Part shown: piece by piece, positions 10,961-23,425 of the stretch
Numbering within the stretch: the stretch's first letter is position 1
How the letters are laid out: each line of letters opens with the position of its first letter
Assembly (NCBI RefSeq): GCF_041956535.1
Contig: NW_027192233.1
Coordinates: forward strand, 1-64,000
Origin: Calcarisporiella thermophila CBS 279.70
Taxonomy: Eukaryota > Calcarisporiellomycota
Length of the DNA: 64,000 nucleotides
Reading direction: 5' to 3'
Notes under the pieces: model-generated
Databases searched by the model: none
What the model saw: the letters and a program-made list of their open reading frames with translations, nothing else
What the model was told of the DNA's origin: nothing
Made by a program: the position numbers and the translations under genes

Positions 10961-13900
10961 TAGTAAATCCAGATTTGCTGCAAGGTAGCTATCGAGGAAT
11001 TCTCCATAAAACCCAGCAAAAAATTTATCAGTAAAAAGCTTTAGGGAATCTGATATTATAGAAATAATCTAGAATAATTAGACTTTAGATTTATAGAGCA
11101 ATTTAATTGCAATTTTCCACCTGGTTCGAATGTACAAGATAATCTCCTTGGAGTGAGGGGAGCTAGAATAGACTGCGTAATTGTAAAAGGAATTAACAGG
11201 GTAGGTTGGACTGCTCTAGGCCCTTTAGAGCGGATGAATGATCTATGGTGTACATCAGCAGTGTTCGCAAAGATTTTTTACTGAAACTCAATGTGTAGCC
11301 GGGGAAATAATTATTCATAAACAATTAATACTGACATAAATAACAAAAACACATTTCACCACCACTAACATACTTTTACCCTGTCCATTAATGTGGGCTT
11401 TCTTTTGAGTATTTGATGCAGAAATCGAGGATTCCATTCCTCAAGTATTTCGCACATCAGTCCCTGATGCAAGAGTCATTGAATAGAAATTTATTGATTA
11501 ATTTGCAAAGTTAATAAACTATAAAGAAAAATTGTATACCTTCGGGAATGTCAATCAACACACGTATAACCTTCTTTCAAGACTCTTCTGGAAAATATTC
11601 ACAGCTTTTGTCTAGTAGCTGGAGTCTTTGTTTGCATATATTTTCCATGTCGTCAGGAAATCTCTAGAGATCTTTGAAGGATACATCGAACTTTCAGAGA
11701 ATTATATTAGAAGGATCATTGCAACCTTATTGGCAGACATTCTTCTCTATAATTTTCCTCTCGAGGACTTCAACATTATCCGAACATCAATCTCGACCGA
11801 AAAAGCGTCAGGAAATTTACTCGCATTATTGATCAAGCAATTAAGCCGCATGATAGATTAATAACCAAAAGCAGGGATATGAATATAGTTGAAATATTGA
11901 AATTAATGACGTATTCATATTTCAGTAAATACAAAGGCGCAATTGAAATTGAGGTGACGTGTTCAAGTACTTTCTTAATGATTTCATCAGCTCCCATTAA
12001 AGAAGGTTGGAAATGCTATTGTAAAGAAATAATAAACTTTAGCGTCTACATTCTTTTTATAGATAAATATAACTTGCAGTTAACTTATTTTACCCCTTGG
12101 AAATTGGCTTACTTTTGACATGAATATTACTAGCAAACTTACATTGTTAAAATTCCCATGCTGTCCGTTAGGGTCATCGAAATTTGGTTGTTCAGTTTTG
12201 TAAACAAAAACGAGGGTTCCAGGGTGTTGTTGCAAAAGTGGACATCTTCATTCTATCATTTCTCCATTCTGTGACTAAAATTTCTTTCAAATTGAATTCT
12301 CTTTATTCTTCTTCATTATGTTCCATTCTATCCTGATTTAGAATGATAGTTTAATCTCTGCTAGTGTTAAAAATATGAATGGCAGAACAAAACTTCACTC
12401 TAATAAGTTGCTTGTTAGTATTATCCAACCCGCAAAAGAAGTAGCATTTTCAAGAAAGATCATAGCTGTACTGAATTTATATCATTCTACTAAGTTTGTC
12501 AGAAAATAGAAGATGGCGTCTAAAAAAGGATGTCTGCGGGTCGTCGTCAGATTCTGAGTGAAAAAGATGAGAGGAAGTTTGTCAATATTAATATCTGGGC
12601 AGTAATAATGCTTATGACATGGCTAAATATTAAAGATGAATATAATATGAATGTGTCGGCCTGCAACGTGAAAAAATGAACAATGAGAGGTACTTGCACG
12701 AGTGCGGCCTAAGCTTTAAAATGAATATCTGGTCATTCTGGTCATTGTTATGATTCTATTCCTCTCGCAAAGTTTGCAGGAGCATATCCAATTCGGGTAA
12801 CAGCTTACTACCCTGAACCAACCTAAAGCCATGATTTCAAGAGTCGGGATATTGTCGCTACCAATGTTTTATAATTCTTGTTCGGACTTCTGGATTTAAG
12901 ATAAAGGTCGAAGGTTCTGATTCAGAATCAAAATTCGTGATTCTAGAGCTCAAGAAAATATAAAGAGTAAGTTAATATTGCTCTTTTGAATAATACATAT
13001 TTATATTGGTTATGCTTTAATAGAAAAGGTGGAAAATTGTAAAGGATCAAATTTTCCAGAAACCTCTTGATCAACTTACGTTATGTTACATGGAATTTGA
13101 CTACCATACACATCGGACATTGCCTATATGTAAATATCTGGTTAACCAAGAATATCCTTTTCAGTTATTAGAAAATAAAAATAGAAATTAAATGATCTAG
13201 CTCAGACGATGTCAGGCAATTATAATTCATCATAATAAGGGATGAAAATAGGTTCCCTTATTGATAGCAACATTCTTTCTTCATAGCTGGACAGCTTCAA
13301 TTATTAAAGATTGATTACCTGGACTTGTATAATGTATATATAATATACTCTTGAAAAGTGAATCGTGCCTTAACTTTAGAAGGATAGAATATCCTATAAA
13401 TATAATTTTACGGATTCACTGGTTAATTGATTAGTTTTTCCTTCATAGTATCAGATAACGAAATATGATAATATAATGAAAACTTAGTGTTGAAGTTTTA
13501 AACCTATGCTCTTGCAGATGAAAGAGAGAACGAATGCTTGTCTAGGTTTATTAGTGTAGATTTATATATTATTCAAAGCAACTGGATAGCAAAGATTGAA
13601 GAACAATGCTAATCTAATGCTTTGAGACAGTATTTATAGATATTGAAAACATAACTTCAGAGCTAGTTTGGTTGATACAACGGGCTAACAGAGCAGAATT
13701 ACCTTGCATAGCAAAAACTTTCAATTGTCTTTTATGAGCAATTCCATTGGAATTAATTGCTATAATAGGGAAAAACACTTACATTCAAAACTTAATAGAA
13801 GTTACCTACAAATATAACTTGACTTATTAGGTTAGCGGTATGCTTGGGTTACACTAAATTTTAAATATTGACCATTTACAGATATTTTTGAGTACACTGA

Positions 13901-15125
13901 TATTAAGGCGTGACGAGCTACTCGAGCAATACTTCTCTAAGTCATGTAGTGGTCACCTCAACTTCCCCAACAGATATGATGACAAAGACATTTATTTATA
14001 GGGCATTTGTACCAGGTTAAAGCATTAGGGTAATTCTATTTTTCCCCGGATATAACTATTAATTACCGCTAAATTGGAAAAGTACCGCTAAGGGGTTCAT
14101 TTTACTGCAAGTCACATATTTACAATTTGTCACAATCGCATCAAAAATTGAGTATAATCATTCTTTTAGTCCACAGAAACAAAGTTTTCGTTGGGCCATC
14201 CCTGAAACGGTTCGATTTGCTGATAGGGTTGTTCGATTTGGATGCAGTGACTCTCTCGCAACTCGCCTTGTTCGTAGCTGGATTGGATTTATGTAAGCGA
14301 AGATTATTAGTAATGATTTAGGTTATTCTAAATGACAAATACTTGAAAAGAAAAGGAAAACTGCGAGAAATAACTGCTTTGTTAACTATGCTAGATAACG
14401 CTGCCGATTACGCCGTCAAATACGAGTGGGTTAGCAAGCCGCAAAATATATAGTCAACCTCTTATGCAGTAAGGTTCTATGTCGTCATTTTGCTATCACT
14501 TTGATTTAAATATATACATTCGAATTTGATCAATGAATACAGTTCGTTGACACTATGAATGAGTTTTTGCACGTAATTACACCCTCTTTCTCTCTTATTC
14601 CATGATAGCATAAGAGTTACAGAAGATGAAAATGATAATATTCTTCGGGTACGATAGCGTGGAAAAAAGGAGGAGTACCTGATTAAATGGCGAGGAAATC
14701 ATGATGGAGAGTATTTGGGAACCATTACGATATCTTCGCAACACTCATATACCATTCAGTAATCGAAGTCAAAACGTGGTTTCAATCGCTTCGACTTCTG
14801 TCTTCAAAGAGGGAGAAGATATAGTAGGATGTTTCCTCCATGCTCTTCACACAACAAAAGATAAGGCTGTTTACCCTTAGATTATTAGTTTGTTGCTACT
14901 TTGTTAAGAGTTTGTTTTTTTTTCCTTTTTAAAGGTTGCATTTTAAATTTGGTCTAGGAAAGCACCATATAGGGTCACTTTATGACTTTCTTTTAGGGTA
15001 ACCAGGTGGATGTGTTTTTTGGTACATGAACACATCTATCTTATTTTATTATTCCTCACCAATCTTCTATTGAGCTGACAACATCCCATTTATTTTATCG
15101 CTATTAATTCATTAAGTTGAATAAT
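10961..15125. other. Long gene-free AT-rich region
   Basis: About 4.2 kb without a recognisable gene. Open frames are short and of low-complexity composition. Nothing typical of tRNA, rRNA or a known transposon is seen. Confidence 0.5.
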
Positions 15126-15206
15126 CCCTACAAAAAACCCGTCTGGTGAAAACTGCTAGAAAACGTATAGGAGCATGTAGAAAAGATGGAGGAGGTTCGC
15201 GATTCC
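15126..15206 (+). repeat. Left terminal inverted repeat
   Basis: 81 bases, pairing in inverted orientation with 16070-16150 with about 95 percent identity by eye. Confidence 0.8.
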
Positions 15207-15226
15207 TTATAATTTTTCAACAATTT

Positions 15227-15320
15227 CACTATAATTTGTAGACTCCTCTCCCATTATTAATATCGTGAAAAATGGGTGAAAAGTTTGTAAAAATTTAGGG
15301 AATCGCGAACCTCTTCCATC
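15227..15320 (+). repeat. Internal direct repeat, copy 1 (94 bp)
   Basis: Identical by eye to 15998-16091 in the same orientation. It abuts the N run on its right. Confidence 0.85.
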
Positions 15321-15997
15321 NNNNNNNNNNNNNNNNNNNNNNNNNNNNNNNNNNNNNNNNNNNNNNNNNNNNNNNNNNNNNNNNNNNNNNNNNNNNNNNN
15401 NNNNNNNNNNNNNNNNNNNNNNNNNNNNNNNNNNNNNNNNNNNNNNNNNNNNNNNNNNNNNNNNNNNNNNNNNNNNNNNNNNNNNNNNNNNNNNNNNNNN
15501 NNNNNNNNNNNNNNNNNNNNNNNNNNNNNNNNNNNNNNNNNNNNNNNNNNNNNNNNNNNNNNNNNNNNNNNNNNNNNNNNNNNNNNNNNNNNNNNNNNNN
15601 NNNNNNNNNNNNNNNNNNNNNNNNNNNNNNNNNNNNNNNNNNNNNNNNNNNNNNNNNNNNNNNNNNNNNNNNNNNNNNNNNNNNNNNNNNNNNNNNNNNN
15701 NNNNNNNNNNNNNNNNNNNNNNNNNNNNNNNNNNNNNNNNNNNNNNNNNNNNNNNNNNNNNNNNNNNNNNNNNNNNNNNNNNNNNNNNNNNNNNNNNNNN
15801 NNNNNNNNNNNNNNNNNNNNNNNNNNNNNNNNNNNNNNNNNNNNNNNNNNNNNNNNNNNNNNNNNNNNNNNNNNNNNNNNNNNNNNNNNNNNNNNNNNNN
15901 NNNNNNNNNNNNNNNNNNNNNNNNNNNNNNNNNNNNNNNNNNNNNNNNNNNNNNNNNNNNNNNNNNNNNNNNNNNNNNNNNNNNNNNNNNNNNNNNN
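15321..15997. other. Assembly gap (677 N)
   Basis: The gap lies exactly between two direct repeats. This is where a short-read assembler would fail on a tandem array. Reading frames through it are meaningless. Confidence 0.99.
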
Positions 15998-16091
15998 CAC
16001 TATAATTTGTAGACTCCTCTCCCATTATTAATATCGTGAAAAATGGGTGAAAAGTTTGTAAAAATTTAGGGAATCGCGAACCTCTTCCATC
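15998..16091 (+). repeat. Internal direct repeat, copy 2 (94 bp)
   Basis: Second copy of 15227-15320. Its last 22 bases are also part of the right inverted repeat. Confidence 0.85.
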
Positions 16092-16150
16092 TTTTCTACA
16101 TGCTCCTATTCGCTTTCTAGCAGTTTTCACCAGGCGGGTTTTTTGTAGGG
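16070..16150 (-). repeat. Right terminal inverted repeat
   Basis: Inverted partner of 15126-15206. Confidence 0.8.
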
Positions 16151-17121
16151 AATTTTTCGTTTTTATTAAGAATGTATTACCTAAATCTCGAAAGTTTTAT
16201 TTATACACGCTAATATATGTCTTAAACAGGCTTTTATGATCGCCGAGGCATGTTAAATCGTATTGTACATATCTATTCACTATGAATTATCTCGATATAT
16301 ATTCTATTTATCTTGATTTATACTTTGATTTTAGATTCAAATTTGAGAGTTATATGATATTGATTCTAATTGAACCAAATTTTGAGACAATTTCTCAGGC
16401 TATACACTCGCGGCCAATTATTTTAATTTTTTTTACTATACCCTTTCAGTCAAATTTGTTTTTGGGACAAAGCGAATAAATTTCTGTAAGACATCATCCC
16501 CGATTCGATGTTCGACGCATCCAAAATCATTATGATCCATTAGGTCACCCGAAATTTTCACTAATCCCTAAATTATTGGGAGTTTAATTATGGTTCCTTT
16601 TATTGGACTGAATAGGTCACATTTTTCTCTACGTGCACGAAAACTGGAAGGCCTATTCAATAAGATTCCCATAAGAGATCGCTGATTTCACAAAGACATC
16701 AGCATTATCTAGGTCGAGACATGTTATTCTGAATTTTTTTCGGTCAATTTTTGTTTCTGGACCAATGCGGAAAGAATTTAATCGCTCGCTCGATTTCTAT
16801 AAAGTATGTTCGAATTTATTCTGGAACAATAAAGTTGTGCAAAATTTCCAGTGGATCCACGCAATTTCAATGGAACATGCTTATAGTGACTTCTAAGCTA
16901 TATATGATGTCTGGGTAAACCTCTATCTTTTTTTGTTTTTTTCCTATTTTATTCATTCCCCAAATCACCCGTTATGAATCACGTTTTTGATTATGGCAGA
17001 ACACATCCTAACAATGTGTACGGATTGGAGCAGAAGTATATCAAAATTGTGTCGCAAGTTGGGATAGTCAAAAAGTATTTATATACTCACTGTTTGTATA
17101 TTGTAATGGATTCGACCTATC
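16151..17121. other. Intergenic, upstream of the deaminase-like gene
   Basis: AT-rich with no gene recognised. A TATTTATATA stretch at 17076-17085, about 40 bases before the next start codon, is a candidate TATA box. Confidence 0.4.
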
Positions 17122-17748
17122 ATGAAGAAAATATACTACGTGCTCAATATTTTTATTCACCTCTTTTCTATGGGGTTATCTCAAGGTATCCCCCTTACTG
17201 TTCGTAATCATTGGATGCAAAAAGCCGTCGAAGCTACCATCAATATTAACGATACTCCATGCCCATTTTTTCCCTTCGGAGCCGTCATTGTTAATCATAC
17301 AGAGAATGAAGAAGGGACTTTTATTGCTGAAGGAGCTAATCGATCTAAGGATGACCCAACTCAGCACGGTGAAATGAATGCTATTCAAAATCTTGCAAAG
17401 CTTTTTCCAGGAAGGGGTGGCGATTCAGGCGAGTTAGGAAAGGGACTAACATTATACACGACCGGCGAACCCTGCCCTATGTGCATGTCTGCAATTCGGT
17501 GGGCTGGATTCGCAGAGGTAGTTACTGCAACCAGAATTATGACACTAATGAACTATGGTTGGGGCCAAATTAATATCACGGCAGACGAGATCAACGAAAA
17601 ATCCCTTTCTTTGCCATCCCGCACCACGATCGTCCATAACATACTTTCTAATACTACCGATCCTCTTTTTCAATGGCAATTCCAACCCACTAATTCTTGT
17701 CCAGCTGGGTGTCAACATGTTAACTCCACATGCTTAAAAGAAGAATAA
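17122..17748 (+). CDS. Deaminase-fold (CDA superfamily) protein with predicted signal peptide
   Basis: A single exon of 208 residues starts at the ATG at 17122. Residues 1-22 look like a signal peptide (Lys-Lys, hydrophobic core, small residues at the end). The rest is a compact zinc deaminase domain. It has FPFGAVIV, then HGEMNAI (zinc ligand His82 and proton-shuttle Glu84), then PCPMC (zinc ligands Cys118 and Cys121). HxE...PCxxC is the hallmark of dCMP/cytidine, guanine and tRNA adenosine deaminases (PF00383). The W/F-rich segment after PCxxC resembles guanine deaminase or TadA-type members more than cytidine deaminases. The C-terminal tail carries three Cys and several N-glycosylation sequons, consistent with secretion. 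The substrate is unknown. Secretion is unusual for this superfamily and is inferred only from the N terminus and sequons. Confidence 0.85.
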   Translation: MKKIYYVLNIFIHLFSMGLSQGIPLTVRNHWMQKAVEATININDTPCPFFPFGAVIVNHTENEEGTFIAEGANRSKDDPTQHGEMNAIQNLAKLFPGRGGDSGELGKGLTLYTTGEPCPMCMSAIRWAGFAEVVTATRIMTLMNYGWGQINITADEINEKSLSLPSRTTIVHNILSNTTDPLFQWQFQPTNSCPAGCQHVNSTCLKEE

Positions 17749-19563
17749 TAGAGAGCGGAGATCCTTTAATTAATCAAGTCCAACAAGTGAAAATACTCTT
17801 ATTAACAGGTCGCTCGTATTTCCGAAAAGAACATTATTACAAATAAATATCATATATTTTTTTAAAACTAGTTTCTTATTCACTTTCGTAATATGGGGTA
17901 TTAAGCTAGGTTTCAGGTCATTTTATTGAGGAATAGATTCTAAATCATGAGAGTATTGAAGTTACGATACAGCAAATAAATACTTACAGGCTATTAAAAT
18001 GTTACAAGCTTTGAAAGAACAAATTAGATATGCCATTATCTTTTATCTGAATGAATGATTTTCAGTATGATGCGGTTACCAAGTACTGAAGATGAAAAAA
18101 AAAAACGTGAATTGCTACATCTCGTATTTTGTTAACTGCACACTACTCCAAATAAAAGTATATTTTGCGCATTTATTTCCTAAGGATTTGTATACACTCA
18201 CTTGGCTTCTACTGCAGCATTTAGTCCTTCAAATATGCTTGTAAAGAGCCTATTATATCCCTGCTTTATAATCTCACGCTCCTTACTTTCTCTCTAGTAT
18301 AATACGCTTTAATTCTCTAGGTATTCTTGCAAACGAACTGAGTTTCTTCCGTGATGCTCAAACTTGAAAACTGTGGGGCCACACTAGCATATTTTTTTTA
18401 TTATTTTTAAGTCGTTCATTTGTGACATTGATAGTATGCTTGAAATTGTTATCCTGTTGAAGTGTACTAAGCTTCAGAAAATTTAATCCGATAATACCTC
18501 AAAGCCCCTAGATAGTCTTCAGCAAGAATGATTCTGTATAATGGATCGTCAACCCCTTTATAGACATGAAGCAAATTCTAGCGTCATGGTCTGTATAATT
18601 GTCACGCCATAATTGTATATCATCCTTATTGCTAAGTAGGCTGAAAATACTTAACCTTGTTCAACCAGCCTCTTTCCATTTTTTTTCTTTACCTTAATTA
18701 CAATTTCGTATTGAGATGCAACTCCGAATCTCATGTAGAGTATTTTAACTTTTTGAGTACTGTTACAGGTTCAAATTTCCTATTGAATTTAGGAAAAGCG
18801 ATTCAATAGAAAAAAGGCCTGGAGTAATTAGAGTGGAGATTTAGGTTAGCTAAGATATATTAGGTAAAATCTTAATCGAAGAGATTGAGTAAGCGTGTGA
18901 TTAAATAAGTATATAAAAGAAAAGATGCTTCAGGAGAAATGAGGTGGGAGCTTGGTCGTGTTACAATGAGGTTAGCGGGTATGGATTTATTTACTAATAA
19001 AGGATGAAGAAATCATCGTATAAATATAATCATATAAATATAAACATCTTTATTGGATTTCTTTATATTTGTAGCATATAAAAGATCTCAGCTGAGTTAT
19101 TAATAGCTAACAAAGAGTGGCCACCAAGGAAAAGAGCTCAATGGTAACCAAGCAATACACGATATACTCCTTGATTTGAAGTGGGTCAATGAAAACGGAT
19201 TGTATAAACCACTTATACAATTCTTTCTCTAAAAAAGCAAAGAATCACCCGTAACTTTAAGGATATGCTATATGTAGCGAGGACTGGTGATATCTAAGAC
19301 ACAACAAAGCTTTTATTTGAAAAGATAAATATTTTACAGTGGTGATAGGTTAAATATAAGGCAGAGTGGTATGATATTTAAAATATTCGTATCTTCTATA
19401 AATGTTCTGTATGCTGTAATGCGATAATACCATGAACGAATACTATTTACTGTGGGATTAGGTCTGTGGAATCAAGGGGAATATATATCACAGCGAGAGA
19501 TGCCATCAGCTCGATATCATTACGCTCTCTCGACGCTCTATCTTCTCTGCTACTTTTGACCCT
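17749..19563. other. AT-rich intergenic, 3' of the P450 gene
   Basis: About 1.8 kb with no recognisable gene. The two flanking genes converge on it. Confidence 0.45.
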
Positions 19564-22500
19564 TTAACCCCAGACATCTTCATTGTACCGCTTCTCATCC
19601 ATTAGCTTCTGAATGAATTCCTCAGCTTCTTCGTCCGAGCTGGCGTAGCCGAAGCTCTTGGCCATAGTGCAGAATGTGGCACGAACATCACGGCTCATAG
19701 CACCACTCCCACAGACATACAGCGAAGCGGGTTTCTGCCCCTCGGTGGGCACGAGTAAGCGCCACACGTCGGCCGCATTGGCCAACAATTGATGTTGGAC
19801 GTATCTGCGGGTAGATGAGTTTTGACGAGAGAATGCGACATGAAGACCAGTGACGATGCCCTCTTTGACGAAGGTTTCCAGCTCCTCCTTATAAATGTAG
19901 TCGTGGTCCGGGTGGCGGCAGCCGAAGAAGACGACACATTCACCCACAGCTTGTGATTTGCTCTGGATGGCGCGCTCTTGAATAAATCCTCGGAAAGGAG
20001 CGAGCCCAGTACCGGCGGAGATCAAGATAATGGGAGTGGTGGGGTCAGTAGGAAGAGAAAATGAACTCTTGGACGACTTGAGTTGAGCCCGGAGCTCGCC
20101 TGTGCAGTTTTTGAGATAAGACGAGGAAAGGCCGGGATAGTGGCGGCCGTTGACGAGGTCGTCAACAACGCCAACAGTCAAATGAGCTTCCGTTTGACAA
20201 AGCAGAGGTGAAGAAGCAATTGAGTAGCGACGGGGTTGCATCACGCCAACAGCGGTTAGGAAATGACCAAGGTCAAGTTGTTTCACCTGAGGATAGGCCT
20301 GCTGCAGATCCAGAAGAGTCCGATGCTTCTTGATAAAAGCTGGGTACTGATCTTCATTCTGAGCATTTGGCATGGTCAGGGTCTCGAATAAGTCGGCGGT
20401 TTCGGGGGCTACCTTGCGGAGATTCGAGGCGAAGTATCCCAAGAGGCGACGGGAGGGTGGCGAAAGGAGGTCGGCGTAGTAGGTGAGGGCGTTGCGAACA
20501 GTGCAGGGACCTTTGATCGCCGCGGCCAGCGAACGAGGAGAGAGGCCTTCGATGGACTCAGGGTCCACCTCAAACACGGAATCCAGGATGAATCCAAACC
20601 CGAGTGCAATCGCTTCCACTACTTCAGCCGAGTTCTCCGGCATAATTTCCAGGTGATCACCCGATTGGTACAAGCATTGGTCGCCGACAGGCTGGAGCTT
20701 GGAAATGTCGATTTCGATGTGCCGCGTGCTACGCTGGGAACTTTCGCTTTGCAGTTCGCGGTTCACCAACAATTTGGCGTTGTAGTCGCCATTGCGGTTC
20801 CTGCTGGCAGCTTTCCAGCGCTCAGCTTCGCCGGGTGGGATGAAGGTCACCTTGGCGGATCGGTTGGCATCGGATCGCTGGCCGGAAGAAGGAACGACCG
20901 AGATATCGTTACTGATGGACAATCCGAAGTAACTCAGAGTATATGACCAGAAATGGGCACACCAGCTATTGAATTCGGAGTCCATATCCTTATCCGCGTC
21001 ACCATTGCCGAGCGTGAAAAAGCGCTCCGCACCCAATTCCTCCAGCTTGGCATCGACCTTGATGGGGAAATGCTGGTAGGTGCGCCAGTTTTTGTTGCCC
21101 AGACCAAAAACAGAGTACAGATAACCATGCAATAGGTTGCTGTCACTTGCATCGGTTGCTTTGTCTAAGAACTTGTCAAAGTGTTCTGCTGAATCTGGGG
21201 GCTGGCCGTTATAGGTAGCGGTACAAATCACCAAGAGTTCCTTTTCATTTGCATTCTTCGACCCCTGAGCCACTCCGGTGGACAACGTCTTCCAGCTATC
21301 CATGGCACACAAGGTGACGTCCTTGAAGCCAAATTGTCTCGCTTGGTTGGAAAGCTGAGAGGCGTAATCTTGAGCCGTACCAGTCTGGGTGCCGTACAAA
21401 AAGGTGATGGGAGGCAACGCGACGGTACCAGTCTTGGTAGGTTCGGCAAGCTGAGGCATGACTGGCTTTGCGGGCTCGGGTGTTTCATGGAGGGCCGGCT
21501 TCGGCAGATCTTTCGATGGCTTGGGGAAGTCTGTGCGTGGGTGGATCGTCATAAAGAGGTCGAGTGGTTTAGTGGTCACTTGGGTGGGGTCGTACTGGAT
21601 GGGGGGTCCATCTATAGAGGAGAAAATTGGAAGAGTCAGCGAAACCGTTTACTCTTGTGCATGCGCAGGTATACACGCCAGCGGGTGGTTGATACGATAG
21701 ATAGCTTACCATAGCGGAGCTTAAATCGGTGAAGGAGCATGGCCAGGACAGTCTTGGCCTCCTGAAGAGCGAGCGCCATACCAATGCAGCCACGCGGGCC
21801 CGTGCTGAAGGGTAGCCAAGCAAAACGAGATCGCTTCTGCTCCTCCTCGGGGGTCCATCGATCAGGGTCGAACACATTTGGGTTGGGGTAGACCCGCGGG
21901 TTCCGGTGCATCGCATAAAGGTGGACGGACACCGGAGTACCAGCCTTGATGCGGTAGCCTCCCGGCACAACGCAGTCCTTCTTGCAGAACTTACCCAGCA
22001 CACGCACGGGCGGGTACATACGCAATGTCTCCTTCAAGACCTGGTGCGTGTACTTGAGCTGGCTGACTTGCTCGGCAGTCGGCAACTGATCATGAGTAAT
22101 GCCCACATCAGCGACTTCACGGAGAATTTTAGCTTCCACCTCGGGGTTCCGCGACAATTCATAGAAAGTCCATGCCAGAGTGGTGGCAGTGGTGTCGTGA
22201 CCGGCTATCAGGAAGGTGATGACTTGATCACGGATATTTTCGTCCGACAAGCCGAGGTTATGCTCGTCCCGCGCATTCAGCATGAAGCCCAACAAGTCCC
22301 TAGCACTGTCGGTAGCAAACTCGCTCTTTTTGCGCTCTTGGATGACTTGATCTACGATCTCGCGCATCAACTTCACTCCGTGGTCGAATTGACGATTGGC
22401 TTCCGTTGGTAGATGCTTCATGAACTGCATTTGCTTGAATCTGGTAAAGCTTTGCTTTAGACAGTAGCTCATGGCCTCGATAAATGGATGGGCCGGTGCA

Positions 22501-23372
22501 TCCGGCTCGTCGAGCAGGTGGAAGGGATAACCAAACCCGACGCGGCCAATGGTTTCAAAGGTAAGATTTGTGGTATAAGTGAGAATCTCAATCTTCTTGT
22601 CGGGTGGAAACTGCTCGAAGAGTCGGATAGTCTCTTGACCTATCACCCCCATTTCGTGTTGATAAGCCTAGTGTAAACAAACCAAAGAATAGGCAAGGAT
22701 TCCTGGCTGGAGGAGGGAAACTGGATTTACCTTGACGGCACGGGGACTGAAGGCGGGCATGAGTAGTTTATGCGCCAACTTCCAATCATCCTCGTCGGTA
22801 TCTGTTGTAAACAGGCCTTGCCCACCGAAGGCCTTGATTTCTGCAAGGCCAGCGCTGATTTTCTTTGTAAAGTATTCGCTCTCCTTGACAAACAGCTCCG
22901 CGATCTCAGGCTGGCAGGTTGAAATGACGCGATTGCCCAAGATGCTGACGTCTATTAGGGGGCCATAAGTCTCAAAGAGCCGCATAAAGCCAGCGGTTCT
23001 TTATAATATTGTCAGCCATCTATCGCTCGTCCCACATTCATAGTTGAAAACTTACATGTCTGGAAGTACATCGTATAAATTTCCGACGTATGGTAGCCTT
23101 CGAGGACCGGGAATAACTTCTTTAATGCCTTCCCTGAGGGATGCATACACTACATGCTGACCCCGAATTTGATCGATTTGTGTCAGTACCTCGCCCACTC
23201 TGTTTTCCAGCGTAATGTCCGCCGGAGATCCTGCTAATGCTAGTTTTTCCGCCGCAAGGTGGATGACCGTCTCTAAGCTGGCGGCGTTTCCAATCGGTAT
23301 GATATGGCCATCTTTCTCAATATCTACGGTGCCCTTCAGGGCAACAATTAAAAATGTTGTGTTTTCTGTCAT
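19564..23372 (-). CDS. Self-sufficient cytochrome P450-reductase fusion (CYP505/P450foxy type) with extra N-terminal domain
   Basis: Four exons on the minus strand (23372-23056, 22998-22731, 22667-21710, 21611-19564) join in phase to give 1196 residues. The first ~85 residues form an extension before the usual proline hinge [12 protein letters not shown]. The P450 domain shows AGHDTT (I helix, about 350-355), ETLR (408-411), and the heme loop [10 protein letters not shown] with Cys near 489. After a Pro-rich linker comes the reductase: flavodoxin motif YGTQTGTAQ (about 587), RRYSIAS for [13 protein letters not shown] for NADPH, and the C-terminal VWG. Known relatives hydroxylate fatty acids near the omega end using NADPH with no separate reductase; P450 BM3 and P450foxy are about 1050-1066 residues. 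No membrane anchor is seen, so it should be soluble. The coding sequence is clearly richer in G+C than its flanks. Introns are 57, 67 and 98 bp. Confidence 0.93.
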
Positions 23373-23419
23373 GGTTGTGTGAAGTGGAGCAAGCTTGGTC
23401 CGTCCATAACTGGTTGCCC

Positions 23420-23425
23420 TTTATA
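23420..23425 (-). promoter_or_regulatory. TATA box of the P450 gene
   Basis: TATAAA on the minus strand about 48 bases before the P450 start codon. The short distance implies a short leader, if it is used. Confidence 0.45.

Larger units (their letters stand above)
15126..16150. mobile_element. Inverted-repeat element with internal direct repeats and an unassembled core
   Basis: The element begins CCCTACAAAAAACCCG and ends with the reverse complement of that sequence. The terminal inverted repeats are 81 bases each (15126-15206 and 16070-16150) with only about four mismatches. Just inside, a 94-bp sequence occurs twice in direct orientation (15227-15320 and 15998-16091), one copy on each side of 677 N. 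Each 94-bp unit ends with the same GGAATCGCGAACC..CCATC motif that begins the right inverted repeat, so the interior may be a tandem array. The trinucleotide AAT flanks both ends and could be a short target duplication. No transposase is visible, so this is probably a nonautonomous DNA element; a satellite-like array nested in one is an alternative. Confidence 0.75.

Noticed and set aside
15207-16130. A 300-residue minus-strand frame across the second N run
   Set aside because: It consists of N translated as unknown residues between two copies of a repeat.
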